Shown: piece by piece, positions 32,659-44,496 of the stretch
How the letters are laid out: every line of letters begins with the position of its first letter
Numbering within the stretch: the stretch's first letter is position 1
Assembly (NCBI RefSeq): GCF_001625215.2
Contig: NC_030381.2
Location: 54,857,214-54,921,213 of the forward strand
Length of the DNA stretch: 64,000 nt
Source of the DNA: Daucus carota subsp. sativus
Lineage: Eukaryota; Streptophyta; Magnoliopsida; Apiales; Apiaceae
Direction of reading: 5' to 3'
The notes under the pieces: model-generated
Database searches by the model: none
What the model was told of the DNA's origin: nothing
Seen by the model: the letters and a program-made list of their open reading frames with translations, nothing else
Program-made: the position numbers and the translations under genes

Positions 32659-33882
32659 TTAATTCCAGCTGATTTGTTTGAATCCTGCGAGTGAAACTAG
32701 GCTCTCCGTGTACCTGTGAAGATAATGAGTGTAACGATGATCAGCCATATCAACTCGAACAACCTTAGCCTCTTTCTTGCTGGCATTACACCAGATCCAC
32801 CTGTAATCATCATTTGCTATCAGTAGTACGAGATCCCCATTGCTAAAATAGCCGTCAAAAAGATGTGCTGGCCGCGTTGGTAAATCAATACTAAACATTA
32901 GCGTCCATGATGCCTCAACTCCACCACCTCGAAGGCATGAATCATCTTCCAACTTCCACATGTTAATCGCCTTGTTGAATCTCCGATGATCAGTCCAATC
33001 ATCATACAGTGCATTAGCCCACAGTGTTATAACAGCAATAGACTTATTATACTCGATAATACGAGTTTTAGGTCGAGCTGCATAAGAAATGAGGACGTTA
33101 ACAGCAGCAGCATCAGCAGCTGCAATAGCAGCAGCAACAGCAGGAGGGAGCTTAATAGCACAATTCAACACCTCCGTGTTCAAATCAAACACCATCATGC
33201 CATCCTCCTCGACATCAAATAAAAATCCATTAACAGATACATTAAAATAGCCTTGAATGAAGCCATCATTAATGCCAATCATAAAATCCTCATTAGGAAC
33301 TTTTCGCCATACATTCCTTTTCGCCGAATACACCTCAGTAGGAAGTGAAGGCCCCGATACGACACTAACAATCTTATAATCATCATCTACCGGATCATAT
33401 CCAAAACCCATAGCGCGGGAAGTACTTAAGGCACATCCCGGAACAGCTCTTGATTGTCTAGTTGCAGGATTCCACAGATAGAAACTATGTTCGCTTAGAT
33501 TTTTGTGAAAGATAACACAAACAATGCCGTTAACAGAACCGATAATTGCAGAAGCAGGAGCTACTTGTCTAGACTCACCTTGAGTGTACGGATACTTGAG
33601 ATCAGCCACAATTTGATGAGAATCAACGTCCAAGACTGAAAATTTCAGTGTAGCATTTTCAGTATCTGTCATATAGGTATAGCGAGTCATGATAAGGGTT
33701 TCATCAGTTTCGGTTGCGATTGCTCGGCGGAGGTGAGCTTTGACGAAACTCGGGTCTTTAATCAGGGAAAGCCAGGTCTTGGAGACTAATTGGAACTGGA
33801 GTAAAGATTTCACTGGCACGCGAACGAGAATCTCGCTGATGAGATCGTTGGAAAGTGTCGGATTTGGTCTGATTGGGGCCAT
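32659..33882 (-). CDS. FBX5: class II F-box/FBA protein, slightly truncated
   Basis: The 407-residue product begins MAPIRPNPTLSNDLISEILV with the F-box at about residues 8-48 (VPVKSLLQFQLVSKTW). FBA landmarks are FYLWNPATRQ, GFGYDPVDDDYKIV, TEVYSAKRNVWRKV, VSVNGFLF, MVFDLNTEVLNCAIKLP and INMWKLEDDSCLRGGG. The variable loop is alanine-rich (AVAAAIAAADAAAV), not acidic. Four extra bases (TAAT) after the SWN codons create an early stop, removing the RGYGDN tail seen in FBX11. The loss is at the extreme C-terminus, so the protein may still work. By family it is a likely SCF substrate receptor. Intronless. TLP8 lies downstream. Confidence 0.88.
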   Translation of the reverse strand: MAPIRPNPTLSNDLISEILVRVPVKSLLQFQLVSKTWLSLIKDPSFVKAHLRRAIATETDETLIMTRYTYMTDTENATLKFSVLDVDSHQIVADLKYPYTQGESRQVAPASAIIGSVNGIVCVIFHKNLSEHSFYLWNPATRQSRAVPGCALSTSRAMGFGYDPVDDDYKIVSVVSGPSLPTEVYSAKRNVWRKVPNEDFMIGINDGFIQGYFNVSVNGFLFDVEEDGMMVFDLNTEVLNCAIKLPPAVAAAIAAADAAAVNVLISYAARPKTRIIEYNKSIAVITLWANALYDDWTDHRRFNKAINMWKLEDDSCLRGGGVEASWTLMFSIDLPTRPAHLFDGYFSNGDLVLLIANDDYRWIWCNASKKEAKVVRVDMADHRYTHYLHRYTESLVSLAGFKQISWN

Positions 33883-33972
33883 TGCAGAGTCCGATTGAAT
33901 CACACAGTTGATGGCGGTGATATAATAGGTAGCGGCGGAGTGTGTGGATGGGAGAAAGAAATGCGGAAACTT

Positions 33973-33988
33973 TTAGGGTTAGGGTTAG
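33973..33988 (-). promoter_or_regulatory. Telo-box motif upstream of FBX5
   Basis: TTAGGGTTAGGGTTAG lies about 90 bp upstream of the FBX5 ATG; FBX11 has the same at 58320-58336. Telo-boxes are known plant promoter elements. Confidence 0.6.
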
Positions 33989-36014
33989 CGGTCGAGTCGA
34001 GTGTCTGGATTTGATTGTTTTTTTAATTGTCTCAATAAAAAAATGGTGTTCTTATCCGTTTCATTTCCTTTTATTTTTTATAAGTATATGAAATGATTAT
34101 GTTTTTATGTTGTTCTTTTTTTATCATAAAATTGATGTATGCTAATTTAATTTTTTGATTAAACAATTAATTTTGTTAGTGATAATACATCTTTATTTGA
34201 AGTTGAAATATTAAATATTACAATCAGTTTGGTCGGTTATTCTATAAATCAGTCAATGTAATATATTAAAGTGATACTCCATCTTAATTAGCACACATTT
34301 AAATTTTATAATTTAATTAAATATTTACTTGGAACTGATAATATTTATTTTTATCATTCTAATTATAAAAATATCTATTAAAGAACTTATTAAAAATATA
34401 TTAGTTTAACATTTCAATACACTAAATTCTTTAGCTGTATTGTAGATCCTGAAATAATTTTAAAGTTTAATTATAAAAAATTTATACGACATTACAAAAT
34501 TTTAAATGATAAATTTTGAATAAATATTAAAAATCACTCGTTAATCGCATCAGATATAAGATATCATATATCAGATTTACAATATTATTTTTATTAGAGT
34601 TAAATCATATAAAACAAGTATCATAAATTATTAATCTCCTTCAAGTCAAAAACTATATCGTTCTACATATATGTTCATGTATATACGTCCATAAATCATG
34701 TCGATAAGTCAAGAATTATATGTATTTAACTAGTCTTAATAAGTCCTTAAGCTATTTCAAAAAGTTCTAAAATTATATACATGACATAACATTGAAAAAC
34801 TATTAGTATGAATTTTAGAAATAAAATCATATATACAAAATGTGCGGATTTTCGTAAGTGTTTTTCCCCGTTCTTGAGATTATCGGGTAGATTTCTATAC
34901 GTGTTGGTGAGTTGAAAATCGAAAACTTTTATCACCCATGTTCTTGAGATTAGTGTAGATTAACATATCAAAATTTCACTTCAATCCGTGAATTTTGATT
35001 GCCACGACATATTCCAAGTCATTTTTATTTTATTTTCGATTTCCAGGTTAGTGTTGACTAACATCTGTTAGTCAAATTCGGACAAAAGACGTAAATTAGA
35101 TTTTTTGAAAGTTAAAGGACATATTTATTGGACTTTTAGTTGAGTGACCTAAATCATTAACGATCAATAATTGAGGAATTCACGGATTAATTATCTCAAA
35201 TTTTATTTTAGAAATAAATAAAAGTACATGCTATGCTATATATAGTATCTCCTTTTCATCATTGCAAATAAATTGCAATGATTGAAGTTTTTCTATTGAA
35301 ATTGTGTGAGGTCTAACTCATATACTTTAACAAAATCATTAGACAAAATATAGTAATAATATAGGCAAGGTATCAATCAACTCTTTGATTAATTATCATC
35401 CCTACTTTTTTATCCATCTCTTGCTTTCTTTATAAATCCTGGTCAAATTCATGTTACATAGTGAATCCTTTTAAGTCTAATGTATTTTAAGAAAAATAAG
35501 TAAAAAGCATGTTTTGTGCGTACGATTGAATCTATGACATTGGATTTTGATCAAAACCTGTGTTTTAACGAACTAAACTATCCATTCTAATTTGTACATA
35601 AACCATTGTTAGGGTTGCACGCATGCAGTTTTAGCAGCTCTTCCGCTTTCCGCATAAATTCGAGAACGCTTTTTATATCAAACCCGACAACAAAAACGTA
35701 ACGATATATACTTTTTGAAACCCATTTTTTATGAAATATCTATATATATTAATTTGATTGAAATCGATCTTAATTATCAACCCATCGTTCCTGTTCAAGG
35801 ACAAAGTAATAGGTCGAGATGACTAGGATTCAACGTGTGACAGCTTTTACCCAAAACAAACCAGGATGAATTGATCTATATCATCACTATACTGAATTTT
35901 TGTATTCCACTTTGTTACTTCACGCATCAATGTATAAGATCTATATATATATAATTTATATGGGCATTTAATTAATCTCTTTGATCCCATTGAACAAAGA
36001 GATTAATTTATATG

Positions 36015-36016
<2 letters not shown>

Positions 36017-36057
<41 letters not shown>
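36017..36057. repeat. (TA)n microsatellite
   Basis: About 20 uninterrupted TA units. Confidence 0.95.
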
Positions 36058-36061
<4 letters not shown>

Positions 36062-36707
36062 AAATATATATAAAAGTTTTAAATATATTTTATACACGTA
36101 TTAGATATAGAACGATACCTATCGTAAATTAAATATGTAGTTTTCATGATTATTCGGGATAACCGGGATGTTTTTTTTATGTTGTAAGAAGACATTTATG
36201 AATAAATCTTGATACACAACCTTAAACACTACAAACTCACTACCTAGATTATAGGACTAGTATATTGTACTATAAATAACTGTTTTTCTTTTTATTTTCT
36301 TAAAATGGGCTCGCCAGGGGCATTCTTTTAATACTAGTAGTGTATTTGTAGTGTATAAGGATGTGTGCCAAGATTTACTCGACATTTATTAACCTTATAG
36401 GTGTATAATTTAAGTTGAATTAGGAATTTCGTGTGCAAAGTTCTTAACGGCACATGCATCTGATCACATTATTATTTCCAAGTGGTACTCGACAACAAAA
36501 TCATCTTTAATATCTATGATACTCGGCATAGATATATTTAAAGTAAAATTAGAAATAAAAGTAAGATAACTATAATTACTTAACAAGTACACAACTAAAA
36601 TAAATTTCTACTATGTTTCTTCTCATTAAATGATTATAATTTGGAGCACGTAATAAAACTGATTTATTGTCGGTCATTTTGAATTTGATCAAAAAAACAT
36701 TCAGTTA

Positions 36708-36709
<2 letters not shown>

Positions 36710-36768
<59 letters not shown>
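36710..36768. repeat. (TA)n microsatellite
   Basis: About 29 TA units in the 3' flank of FBX6; the FBX12 flank has only a short run at the same place (60222-60233). Confidence 0.95.
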
Positions 36769-36771
<3 letters not shown>

Positions 36772-37098
36772 GCATCCAGGTAACGATCAATAGAAATGTG
36801 AATACAAAATCAATCAAATCAAAAATTATTTAGAAAAAAAACAATTACGGGAACATTTTAACCAACATAGTTTAGCGAAATCTATAACATAACTCGAACA
36901 TAGATAGTTGACTGAATTGGACCACTAATGCAGATGGAAAGTTAACAACAAAGGCAACACTGTAGCTATCTATTTAGAGCAGATGAATATAGCCAATCTA
37001 TGAAAACTGACTACAATAACATACCAATGGTGACTAACAAGACAGAGTTGCTTCATTTGTATGTAGCATAAAATTACCACAATCAGTTATATGTTTAC

Positions 37099-38346
37099 TT
37101 AATTATCATCATCGCAGCCATTCCAGTTCTTAATCTGTTCGAATCCTGGGAGTGAAACCAGGCTCTCTGTATACCTTTCAACACGATGAGTGTAATGATG
37201 ACCAGCCATCTCAACTCGAGCAATCTTGGCCTCTTTCTTGTCAGCATCACACGAGATCCACATGTGATGATCATCAGCATCATCTCTTATTAGTAGTAGG
37301 AGTTCCCCATTGCTGAAATAGCCATTTAGAAGTATTCCTGACATCTCCAAATCAATACAAAACATTATCGTCCATGATGCCTCAACTCCACCACCTTTAA
37401 GGCATGCATCATCATCCAGCCTCCACATGTTAATCTTCTTGTCCAAATATCTCCAACCATTTCTGTCATCATCCGATGCATCAGCCCACAACGTAATGAC
37501 AGCAATAGACTTATCAAACTCGATAATACGAGTTTCAGGTTGAGCATCATAAAACTCCTCGTCAAAGTCGTCCTCATCATCATCACCATTAACACCAACA
37601 CCGCCAGCAGCAACAATAGGGAGCTTAATAGCACAATTCATGACCTCCTTGTTCAAATCAAACACCATCATTACACCCTTCTCAATACCACACAAAAATC
37701 CATTAACACACACATGGAAATGCCATAGAAAGATGTCATCAGGGCCGTCAATCGGATCAGGCACTTTTCGCCATACATTCCTATTAGCCGAATACACTTC
37801 AGCCGGAAGAGAAGGCCCTGATACAACCACAACAATCTTATAATCCCCGTCTACCGGATCATAACCAAAACCAATAGCGCGGGATGTACTCAAGCCCCTT
37901 CCAGGAATAACACTTGATGATTGTCTAGTAGCAGGATTCCAAAGAAAGAATCTATCCATGCGTGAAGTTTCGTGAAGGACAACACAAACAATGCCATTAG
38001 CAGAACCAACAACTGTTAAAGGAGGCAGGGATCTAGACTCACCTTGAGAATACGGATACTTAATTTCAGACACAATTTGTTTCGAGTCCACGTCAAAGAG
38101 TGATAACTTCAGCTTAGCACTTTCCGTCGAAGTGGAACATGAATAGCGGAGAATCATAAGAGTTTCATCAGATCCGCTTCTGATTGCTCGGCGGAGTTGG
38201 GCTTTGACGAAGACCGGGTTTTTGATTAAGGAAAGCCAGGTTTTGGAGACTAATTGGCACTGAATTAGTGATTTCACTGGCACGCGTACGAGAATCTCGC
38301 TGATGAGATCGTCGGAGAGTGTTGGATTTGGTCTGAGAGGCTTCAT
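37099..38346 (-). CDS. FBX6: class I F-box/FBA protein, intact
   Basis: The 415-residue protein begins MKPLRPNPTLSDDLISEILV, with the F-box at about residues 8-48 (VPVKSLIQCQLVSKTW). FBA landmarks are FFLWNPATRQ, GFGYDPVDGDYKIV, AEVYSANRNVWRKV, HVCVNGFLCG, VFDLNKEVMNCAIKLP, an acidic loop (NGDDDEDDFDEEFYD), INMWRLDDDACLKGGG and YTESLVSLPGF. The first in-frame ATG is at 38346; the open codons upstream start with GTG only. A telo-box lies about 65 bp upstream. It is the intact counterpart of FBX12 and of the body of FBX1. The SCF substrate-receptor role is inferred from the family; the target is unknown. Intronless. No TLP follows it directly. Confidence 0.93.
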   Translation of the reverse strand: MKPLRPNPTLSDDLISEILVRVPVKSLIQCQLVSKTWLSLIKNPVFVKAQLRRAIRSGSDETLMILRYSCSTSTESAKLKLSLFDVDSKQIVSEIKYPYSQGESRSLPPLTVVGSANGIVCVVLHETSRMDRFFLWNPATRQSSSVIPGRGLSTSRAIGFGYDPVDGDYKIVVVVSGPSLPAEVYSANRNVWRKVPDPIDGPDDIFLWHFHVCVNGFLCGIEKGVMMVFDLNKEVMNCAIKLPIVAAGGVGVNGDDDEDDFDEEFYDAQPETRIIEFDKSIAVITLWADASDDDRNGWRYLDKKINMWRLDDDACLKGGGVEASWTIMFCIDLEMSGILLNGYFSNGELLLLIRDDADDHHMWISCDADKKEAKIARVEMAGHHYTHRVERYTESLVSLPGFEQIKNWNGCDDDN

Positions 38347-39079
38347 TTTTGAGTAGGAGTGAATGACGGCGGTCACTGCAGATGGTATGAGTGAAATGCG
38401 GAAACTAATTAGGGTTAGGGTTTAACTTTATTCTTACAATCTATTCAAATGGGCTGGCGATTGTAATTTAAAAGCTTCATTTGGACCCATTTATTTGAAA
38501 GTGTCTTGTGAGCAAGAGCGACTCCAGCCTTCTAAACTCACTAACAAAATGTATAGTTGTTATCATTCAAATAAAAAATACTAATATGAAACACAAATGT
38601 ACTCATGTTATCCACTCTATTAAAAAATATATAGTCAATATAAAATGTTTGGTTATATTTGGCCAACTTTGTATATGTATAAAAAGATTGCCGATCATCT
38701 ATTATCATATTAAAATAATATATTTTATTTATAACAACTAAAATAATAATTACGTATCATTTAGTAAATCATTTTTAGCGAACACTCCCCATTATATTAT
38801 TCTCCCCATTATATTATTATATTAGCTAATAAATATTTTAAGATTTCTCAAATTTAACATTTTAAATTATATGAATATTGAGTTTCAAATTTAGCTTTAA
38901 ATTGCTAATTTTCTTACAAATATATATGAGATACACTTTTACACAGTCTAAAGTCGTTATATACAACCTATGATAAACAAAATGGTATTTAATAAAAATA
39001 CTATTTTTGGTAAGTTATTTTGCAATTTGATTAGGGATTCCTTGTGACGGGCACATGCATCTAATCATATTATTATTAA
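38347..39079. other. 5' flank of FBX6
   Basis: A telo-box TTAGGGTTAGGG lies at about 38408-38420. The rest is AT-rich and matches 61817-62552. No gene is seen. Confidence 0.6.
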
Positions 39080-39790
39080 GGGTTTTTCTTACAAATTATA
39101 CCCAAGTCAAAAAGATTTTTTACAAAAATATTTTCACTGTTTAAAACAAATTGCAAAAATATTATACTTCAAAAAATATTTACAAAAATATGGAGGTTGC
39201 ATTTGCAACTATATCTGCAACTCCTACCAACCATATATGCAACCACAAATTCAATTTTGAAAAAATCTTAAATTCAATTTTGAAAAAATCTTTTGAAAAT
39301 TACATTTATTTGCATAATAAGTTGCAACTGGTTGCAAATAAGCACCTCTGCAGGGCCAAAAATAATATTATCACCTCCTTGGTCTTGACCCTGCCACTTT
39401 TCCGACCCATCAACACCGACGAACCGCCGACAAACAAAGAAACCACCGTGAGCAATCAACCACACAAATACATTCAATCGCCAACAACACAACCTTTAGT
39501 CGAGTTTAAATCAATTTTGATTTCTCCAAAATCTGAAACCCAGTTCATCTTATCGATGAGAGAGATTAAAGAAAGAGAGACAGAGAAAAAGAGAGCGCAA
39601 TTCATTTCGACTGAAAGAGAGCTAGAAGACGGAGTGGGAAAGAGAGATGAGAGAGGCATAAAGAATGAAAGAGAGGGGACCTTATATTTGCAAAACATAA
39701 GTAGGTAGTAAACGTAAATCTGCAAGCTTTTTAAGGTGATAGTATTATTGTAATTAGTATGTCAAAAAGAGGTATATTTGGTAAATTCGC
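39080..39790. mobile_element. MULE-like non-autonomous element
   Basis: The left end TTACAAATTATACCCAAGTC is roughly the inverse of the right end (inverse TTACCAAATATACCTC). Flanking TATTATTAA and TATTATTTT suggest a 9-bp target duplication. The equivalent site in the FBX6 3' flank (about 36470) is empty. Inside is a frame of about 185 codons, with low-complexity KERETEKKRAQ-like sequence and no transposase. The copy at 62553-63333 has a different interior, so the frame is not a stable gene. Confidence 0.65.
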
Positions 39791-39837
39791 TATTATTTTC
39801 TCATAGTACTCGACAACAAAATCATCTTTAATATATA

Positions 39838-40205
39838 CTAGCCTATAACCCGTGCGAAGCACGGGCAATATATAATTCGTAATTTATTATTTAAATTTTA
39901 ATATCATTATATTAATATTTTAGTATTAATGAGTTGAATTTTCATTAAATTATATTAACCAACTGATTATACGCGAAAATTAACTTTTATAATTTATTAT
40001 CTAATTTATAAATATTTTTCAGTTATTAATATGTGATGATTATTATTCAATTAACTTTGAATCAGATTTTTCATATTTTGTATATTTTCATATGTAAGAA
40101 AAAAAATATTCATTGTGTAACATATTAAAGTTAAAAAATGTTACTTAATTAGTGAGTGTATTGAAATAGAATAAGTTAGAGTCAAAAAAAATTATATCAA
40201 GATCA
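39838..40205 (-). mobile_element. Helitron-type 3' terminus
   Basis: On the minus strand a hairpin CCCGTGC-TTC-GCACGGG (39865-39849) is followed by TTATAGG and CTAG (39841-39838), then host T. This is the 3' end structure of plant Helitrons. The other end is uncertain, possibly near 40205 at GA|T. No Rep/helicase is present. A second copy starts at 63381. Confidence 0.6.
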
Positions 40206-40656
40206 TTTCTAGTATTTTTTTTCTCATTAAATGATTATAATTTGGAGCATGTAATTAAAATGATTTATGGTCCGTCAATATTTTGAGTTTGATAAAAAAA
40301 ATTAACATTGTGTCACCAGAAATATATAGATCTGCATCCAGATAGCGATAGAAATGTGAATAATACAAGATCAATCAGATCAAAAATAATTTAGAAAAAA
40401 ACAATTAGGGGAACATTTTAACCAACTTATAAGTTTACTAAAATCTATGCTAGCCCGAACATAGATAGTCGACTAAATTGGACCAGTAATTCAGGTGGAA
40501 AGTTAACAACAAAGGCAACACTGTGGCCATCTATATAGAGCAGATAAATATAGCTGATCTATCAAAACTCAAAAGTGACTACAATAACATACCAAGGGTG
40601 ACTAACAAGAGTTGCTTCATTTGTATGTAGCATAATAATACCAGAATCAGCGGTGT
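40206..40656. other. 3' flank of FBX7
   Basis: Matches the FBX6 3' flank (36600-37095), with differences. No gene is seen. Confidence 0.6.
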
Positions 40657-41901
40657 TTAATTATCATCATCATCGCGGCCATTCCAGTCCTTAATCTGTT
40701 TGAATCCTGGGAGTGAAACCAGGCTCTCTGTATACCTTGCAAGACGGTGAGTGTAAAGATGATCAGCCATCTCAACTCGAGCAATCTTGGCCTCTTTCTT
40801 GTCAGCATCACACGAGATCCACATGCGATCATCATGATTTCTTATTAGTAGTAGGAGTTCCCCATTGCTGAAATAGCCATTATAGAGTACTGCTGGCATC
40901 GCTAAATCAATACTAAACATTATCGTCCATGATGCCTCAACTCCACCACCTTTCAGGCATGCATCATCATCCAGCATCCACATGTTAATCTTCTTGTTCA
41001 ATCTCCCACCAGTTCTATCACCATTCAATGCATCTGCCCACAACGTAATGACAGCAATAGACTTATCAAGCTCAATAATATGAGTTTCAGGCTGAGCATC
41101 ATAATACTCCTCATCATAGTCATCATCATTATCACCAACAACACCAACACCGCCAGCAGCAACAACAGGGAGCTTAATAGCACAATTCATGACCTCCTTG
41201 TTCAAATCAAACACCATCATCCCTACGCCCTTGTCAATACCACATAAAAATCCATTAACACACACATTGAAATGGCCACTTAAGAAGTCATCAGGGCTGT
41301 CAATCGGATCAGGCACTTCTCGCCACACATTCCTATTAGCTGAAAACACCTCAGCGGGAAGACAAGGCCCTGATACAACCCTAACAATCTTATAATCCTC
41401 ATCTACAGGATCATAACCAAAACCTAGAGCGCGGGGTTTACTCAAGCCCCTACCAGGAACAACTATTAATGATTGTCTAGTAGCAGGATTCCACAGAAAG
41501 AATCTATTAATTAGGTGTGAAGTTTCGAAGAGAACCAAACAAACAATGCCATTCGCAGAACCAACAAGTGTTAAACGAGGCACCGATCTAGACTCACCTT
41601 GAGAATAGGGATACCTGGTTTCGGACACAATTTGACGAGAGTCAACGTCAAAGAGTGATAACTTCAGCTTAGCACTTTCCGTCGAAGTGGAACATGAATA
41701 GCGGACAAGCATAAGAGTTTCATCAGATCCGCTTCTGATTGCTCGGCGGAGTTGGGCTTTGACGAAGACCGGGTCTTTGATTAGGGAAAGCCAGGTTTTG
41801 GAGACTAGTTGGAACTGAATTAGGGATTTCACTGGCACGCGTACGAGAATCTCGCTGATGAGATCGTCGGAGAGTGTTGGATTTGGTCTGATAGGCTTCA
41901 T
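40657..41901 (-). CDS. FBX7: class I F-box/FBA protein, intact
   Basis: The 414-residue protein begins MKPIRPNPTLSDDLISEILV, with the F-box at about residues 8-48 (LIQFQLVSKTWLSLIKDP). FBA landmarks are FFLWNPATRQ, GFGYDPVDEDYKIV, AEVFSANRNVWREV, NVCVNGFLCG, an acidic loop (DNDDDYDEEYYD), INMWMLDDDACLKGGG and YTESLVSLPGF. It is clearly diverged from FBX6 within the same class. Its position and 5' flank correspond to FBX1 in unit 0, although the FBX1 body is FBX6-like. FBX8 is divergently transcribed 2.6 kb away. The first in-frame ATG is used. The SCF substrate-receptor role is inferred from the family. Confidence 0.93.
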   Translation of the reverse strand: MKPIRPNPTLSDDLISEILVRVPVKSLIQFQLVSKTWLSLIKDPVFVKAQLRRAIRSGSDETLMLVRYSCSTSTESAKLKLSLFDVDSRQIVSETRYPYSQGESRSVPRLTLVGSANGIVCLVLFETSHLINRFFLWNPATRQSLIVVPGRGLSKPRALGFGYDPVDEDYKIVRVVSGPCLPAEVFSANRNVWREVPDPIDSPDDFLSGHFNVCVNGFLCGIDKGVGMMVFDLNKEVMNCAIKLPVVAAGGVGVVGDNDDDYDEEYYDAQPETHIIELDKSIAVITLWADALNGDRTGGRLNKKINMWMLDDDACLKGGGVEASWTIMFSIDLAMPAVLYNGYFSNGELLLLIRNHDDRMWISCDADKKEAKIARVEMADHLYTHRLARYTESLVSLPGFKQIKDWNGRDDDDN

Positions 41902-43149
41902 TTTTCAGTCGGAATGAATGACGGCGGTCACTACAGAGGGTACGAGTGAAATGCGGAAACTAATTAGGGTTAGGGCCTGCTTTGTTTTTATAACATATTC
42001 AACTGGGCTGGTCTATTGTAATTTAAGGGCTCTTTTTGAGCCCATTTATTTTTATATTTGATTGAAAGTTTCTTGAGTGTCTTCAACAAACCCTTGACAA
42101 AATATATAGGTGCTATCATATAAATAAACAATAATAATACCAAAAAAAAATGTATTTAGAGTGATCCAGTCAATATAAAATGATGGGTTATACTTGGACA
42201 ACATCTAAAGATGTGTGGCAAGATTTCTTATCATATATTATCATATTAAAATAATATATTTTATCTATAACAATTAAAATAATAATTATGTATCGATGGA
42301 ATAGAAAGATACAAATAATATTTTAGTTGCTTTTAGTTAGTTTTGACTTTAGTTGATTTTCATGTTTTTTTGTGATGTTAATTCTAATCTCATACATAAA
42401 CTCATATTTGGATTTTGCAAACACTTGGAACTTATTATGTAATTGAATATAATATTTAATAATTTTTTTAAAATTGCATTTCTGATTGTTAGCAGTTGAA
42501 AATGCTGTTGCAAATGCATTAATATCCGTAATTTTGTAAAACAAATCAAAAAATAATATTATTACAAATTTTATTTGAAAGATTGTATTTTGGCACAATT
42601 TTTAAAAAGTTACAATATTTCTGAGAAAAACTTTCCAAACTTAGTACTTTGTGAAAACAACCCTAAACAAAATTCAAGAGAAAAAAAAATCAAATGTATT
42701 CACATATATAGCATGCACTTTTATTTATTTTTTAAAATTATATTTGAGATAATTAATTCGTTATTCTCTCAACTATAGACCGTTTATGATTAAGGTCACA
42801 CAACTTATAAAAAAAGTCAAATAAATATGTCTTTTAATTTTTTTAAAAAACGAACTCACGTTCCTCGGTTAGAATTTGACTAACGAATGTTAGTCAATGT
42901 TGACGTAGAAATCAAAAATAAAATAAAAATGACCTCGAAAATGACGTGGCTAGCAAAATTCACCGATGGAAGTGAAATTTTGATATGTTAATCTATGCAT
43001 CAAGAACATTGGTGCTGAAATTTTTCAATTTTGAGTTCACTAACATGTAGATTTCTCAAGAATGAGAAAAATCACGTTCAAAATCCGCAGATTTCGTATA
43101 AAGATTTTATTTCTAAAATTTATTAAAGTAGTGTGATTATTCATACATA
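41902..43149. other. FBX7/FBX8 divergent region, left part
   Basis: A telo-box TTAGGGTTAGGG lies upstream of FBX7 at about 41964-41976. The rest matches 18435-19670. No gene is seen. Confidence 0.6.
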
Positions 43150-43378
43150 CTCCCTCCGTCCCACCAAGATGTTTACGTTCATATTGCACGCATTTTGAGG
43201 CTCTTATTAAATATAGTTCAATAGCGTTTTTTTAATTAAATTTTTTTTTGAATAAAAGTTTAAACGTCAAACTTTTTTTCAGGATTTTTTAAAAAAAATA
43301 AAAACATTATGGAAGTATATAAGAGTTTTAAAATGCGTGCCAAAAAGTAACGTAAAGAACCTGATGGGACGAAAAGAG
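43150..43378. mobile_element. Stowaway MITE present only in unit 1
   Basis: Starts CTCCCTCCGTCCCACCAAG and ends with a decayed inverse, GGGACGAAAAGAG. TA flanks both sides (43148-43149, 43379-43380). Unit 0 at about 19663 shows the empty site with a single TA. 229 bp. Confidence 0.93.
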
Positions 43379-44496
43379 TATGATTTTATTTCTAAAATTC
43401 ATATTTGAAATAGTTTTCCGATGTTATAATTATAGAATTTTTTGACATAGCTAATGAGAGTTATTAAGAGTACTAGTTGAATAAATGAAATTCTTGACAT
43501 ATCGACATGATTTATGGACATATATACACGAAGACCACATAGTTTTTGACTTGAAGGAGATTAATATTTTTCTGATGATATTATAATCTTAGAACTTTTT
43601 GACATAGCTAATGAGACTTATTAAGACTAGTTAAATACATGAAATTCTTGACATATCGACATGATTTATGGACGTATATATATATGTGAAGACCACATAG
43701 TTTTGACATGGAGGAGATTAATATTTTTTTGATACTTATTTTATATGATTTAGCTCTAATAAAAATTATATTACAAATTTGATATATGATATCTTATACT
43801 GATGTGATTCACGAGTAATTTTTAAGATTTATTTGAAATTTATCATTCAAAATTTTTGTAATGTAGCATAAAATTTTAAGGTTATGTTTTAAATTTATTT
43901 GAGAATCTGTAATACAATTAAAGAAATTAGTTCATTGCACTGTTAAAGTAGCGAATCTATTTTTAAATAAGTTCTTTAAAGAATTTTTAATAATTAGAAT
44001 GGTTTTTTTGAATTTTTAATAATTAGAATGGTTAAAATAAATATAATCAATCCCAAATGATATATTTAAATTATTAAATTTAAATGTGTGCTAATTAAGA
44101 TAAAGTAACATTTTAAAATATATTACAATACTATATTTTTAACGAACAACCGACCAAGATGATCGGAATGTTTTGTATTTCAATTTCTATAATGGATGTT
44201 ATTATTTACTAGCAAAATTATTTAATCTAAAAAATATATGTATTAACATATATATTTCTCAAAAAAAACATATATTAATCTTATGATTAAAATAGAACAA
44301 TTTAAAAACATAATCATTATAGATACTTATACAAAATACAAGGAAATGAAACCGATAGAATACCATTTTTTATTAAGACAATTTAAAAAAAACAATACAC
44401 TCCGCCGCTAACCCTAACCCTAAAACTTTGAGCATTTCCCTTCTCCCATCCACACACTCCGCCGTCATCAACTGAGTGATTCAATCGGACTCTGCA
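43379..44496. other. 5' flank of FBX8
   Basis: Contains two related stretches around 43430-43540 and 43580-43720 ('gacatatcgacatgattta'), a local duplication not seen in unit 0. A telo-box AACCCTAACCCTAAAAC lies at 44410-44426, about 70 bp before the ATG. No gene is seen. Confidence 0.6.

Larger units (their letters stand above)
33989..37098. other. Long non-coding region between FBX5 and FBX6
   Basis: 33990-35390 matches 58340-59730 and, inverted, 19250-20500. 35400-36075 has no counterpart in unit 2. It holds long (TA)n tracts at 36017-36057 and 36710-36768. 36440-36560 is the unfilled equivalent of the site holding the MULE-like element at 39080. No gene is seen. Confidence 0.65.

Noticed and set aside
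39151-39708. A 185-codon frame as a host gene
   Set aside because: It lies wholly inside the MULE-like element, is low in complexity, and is not preserved in the second copy.
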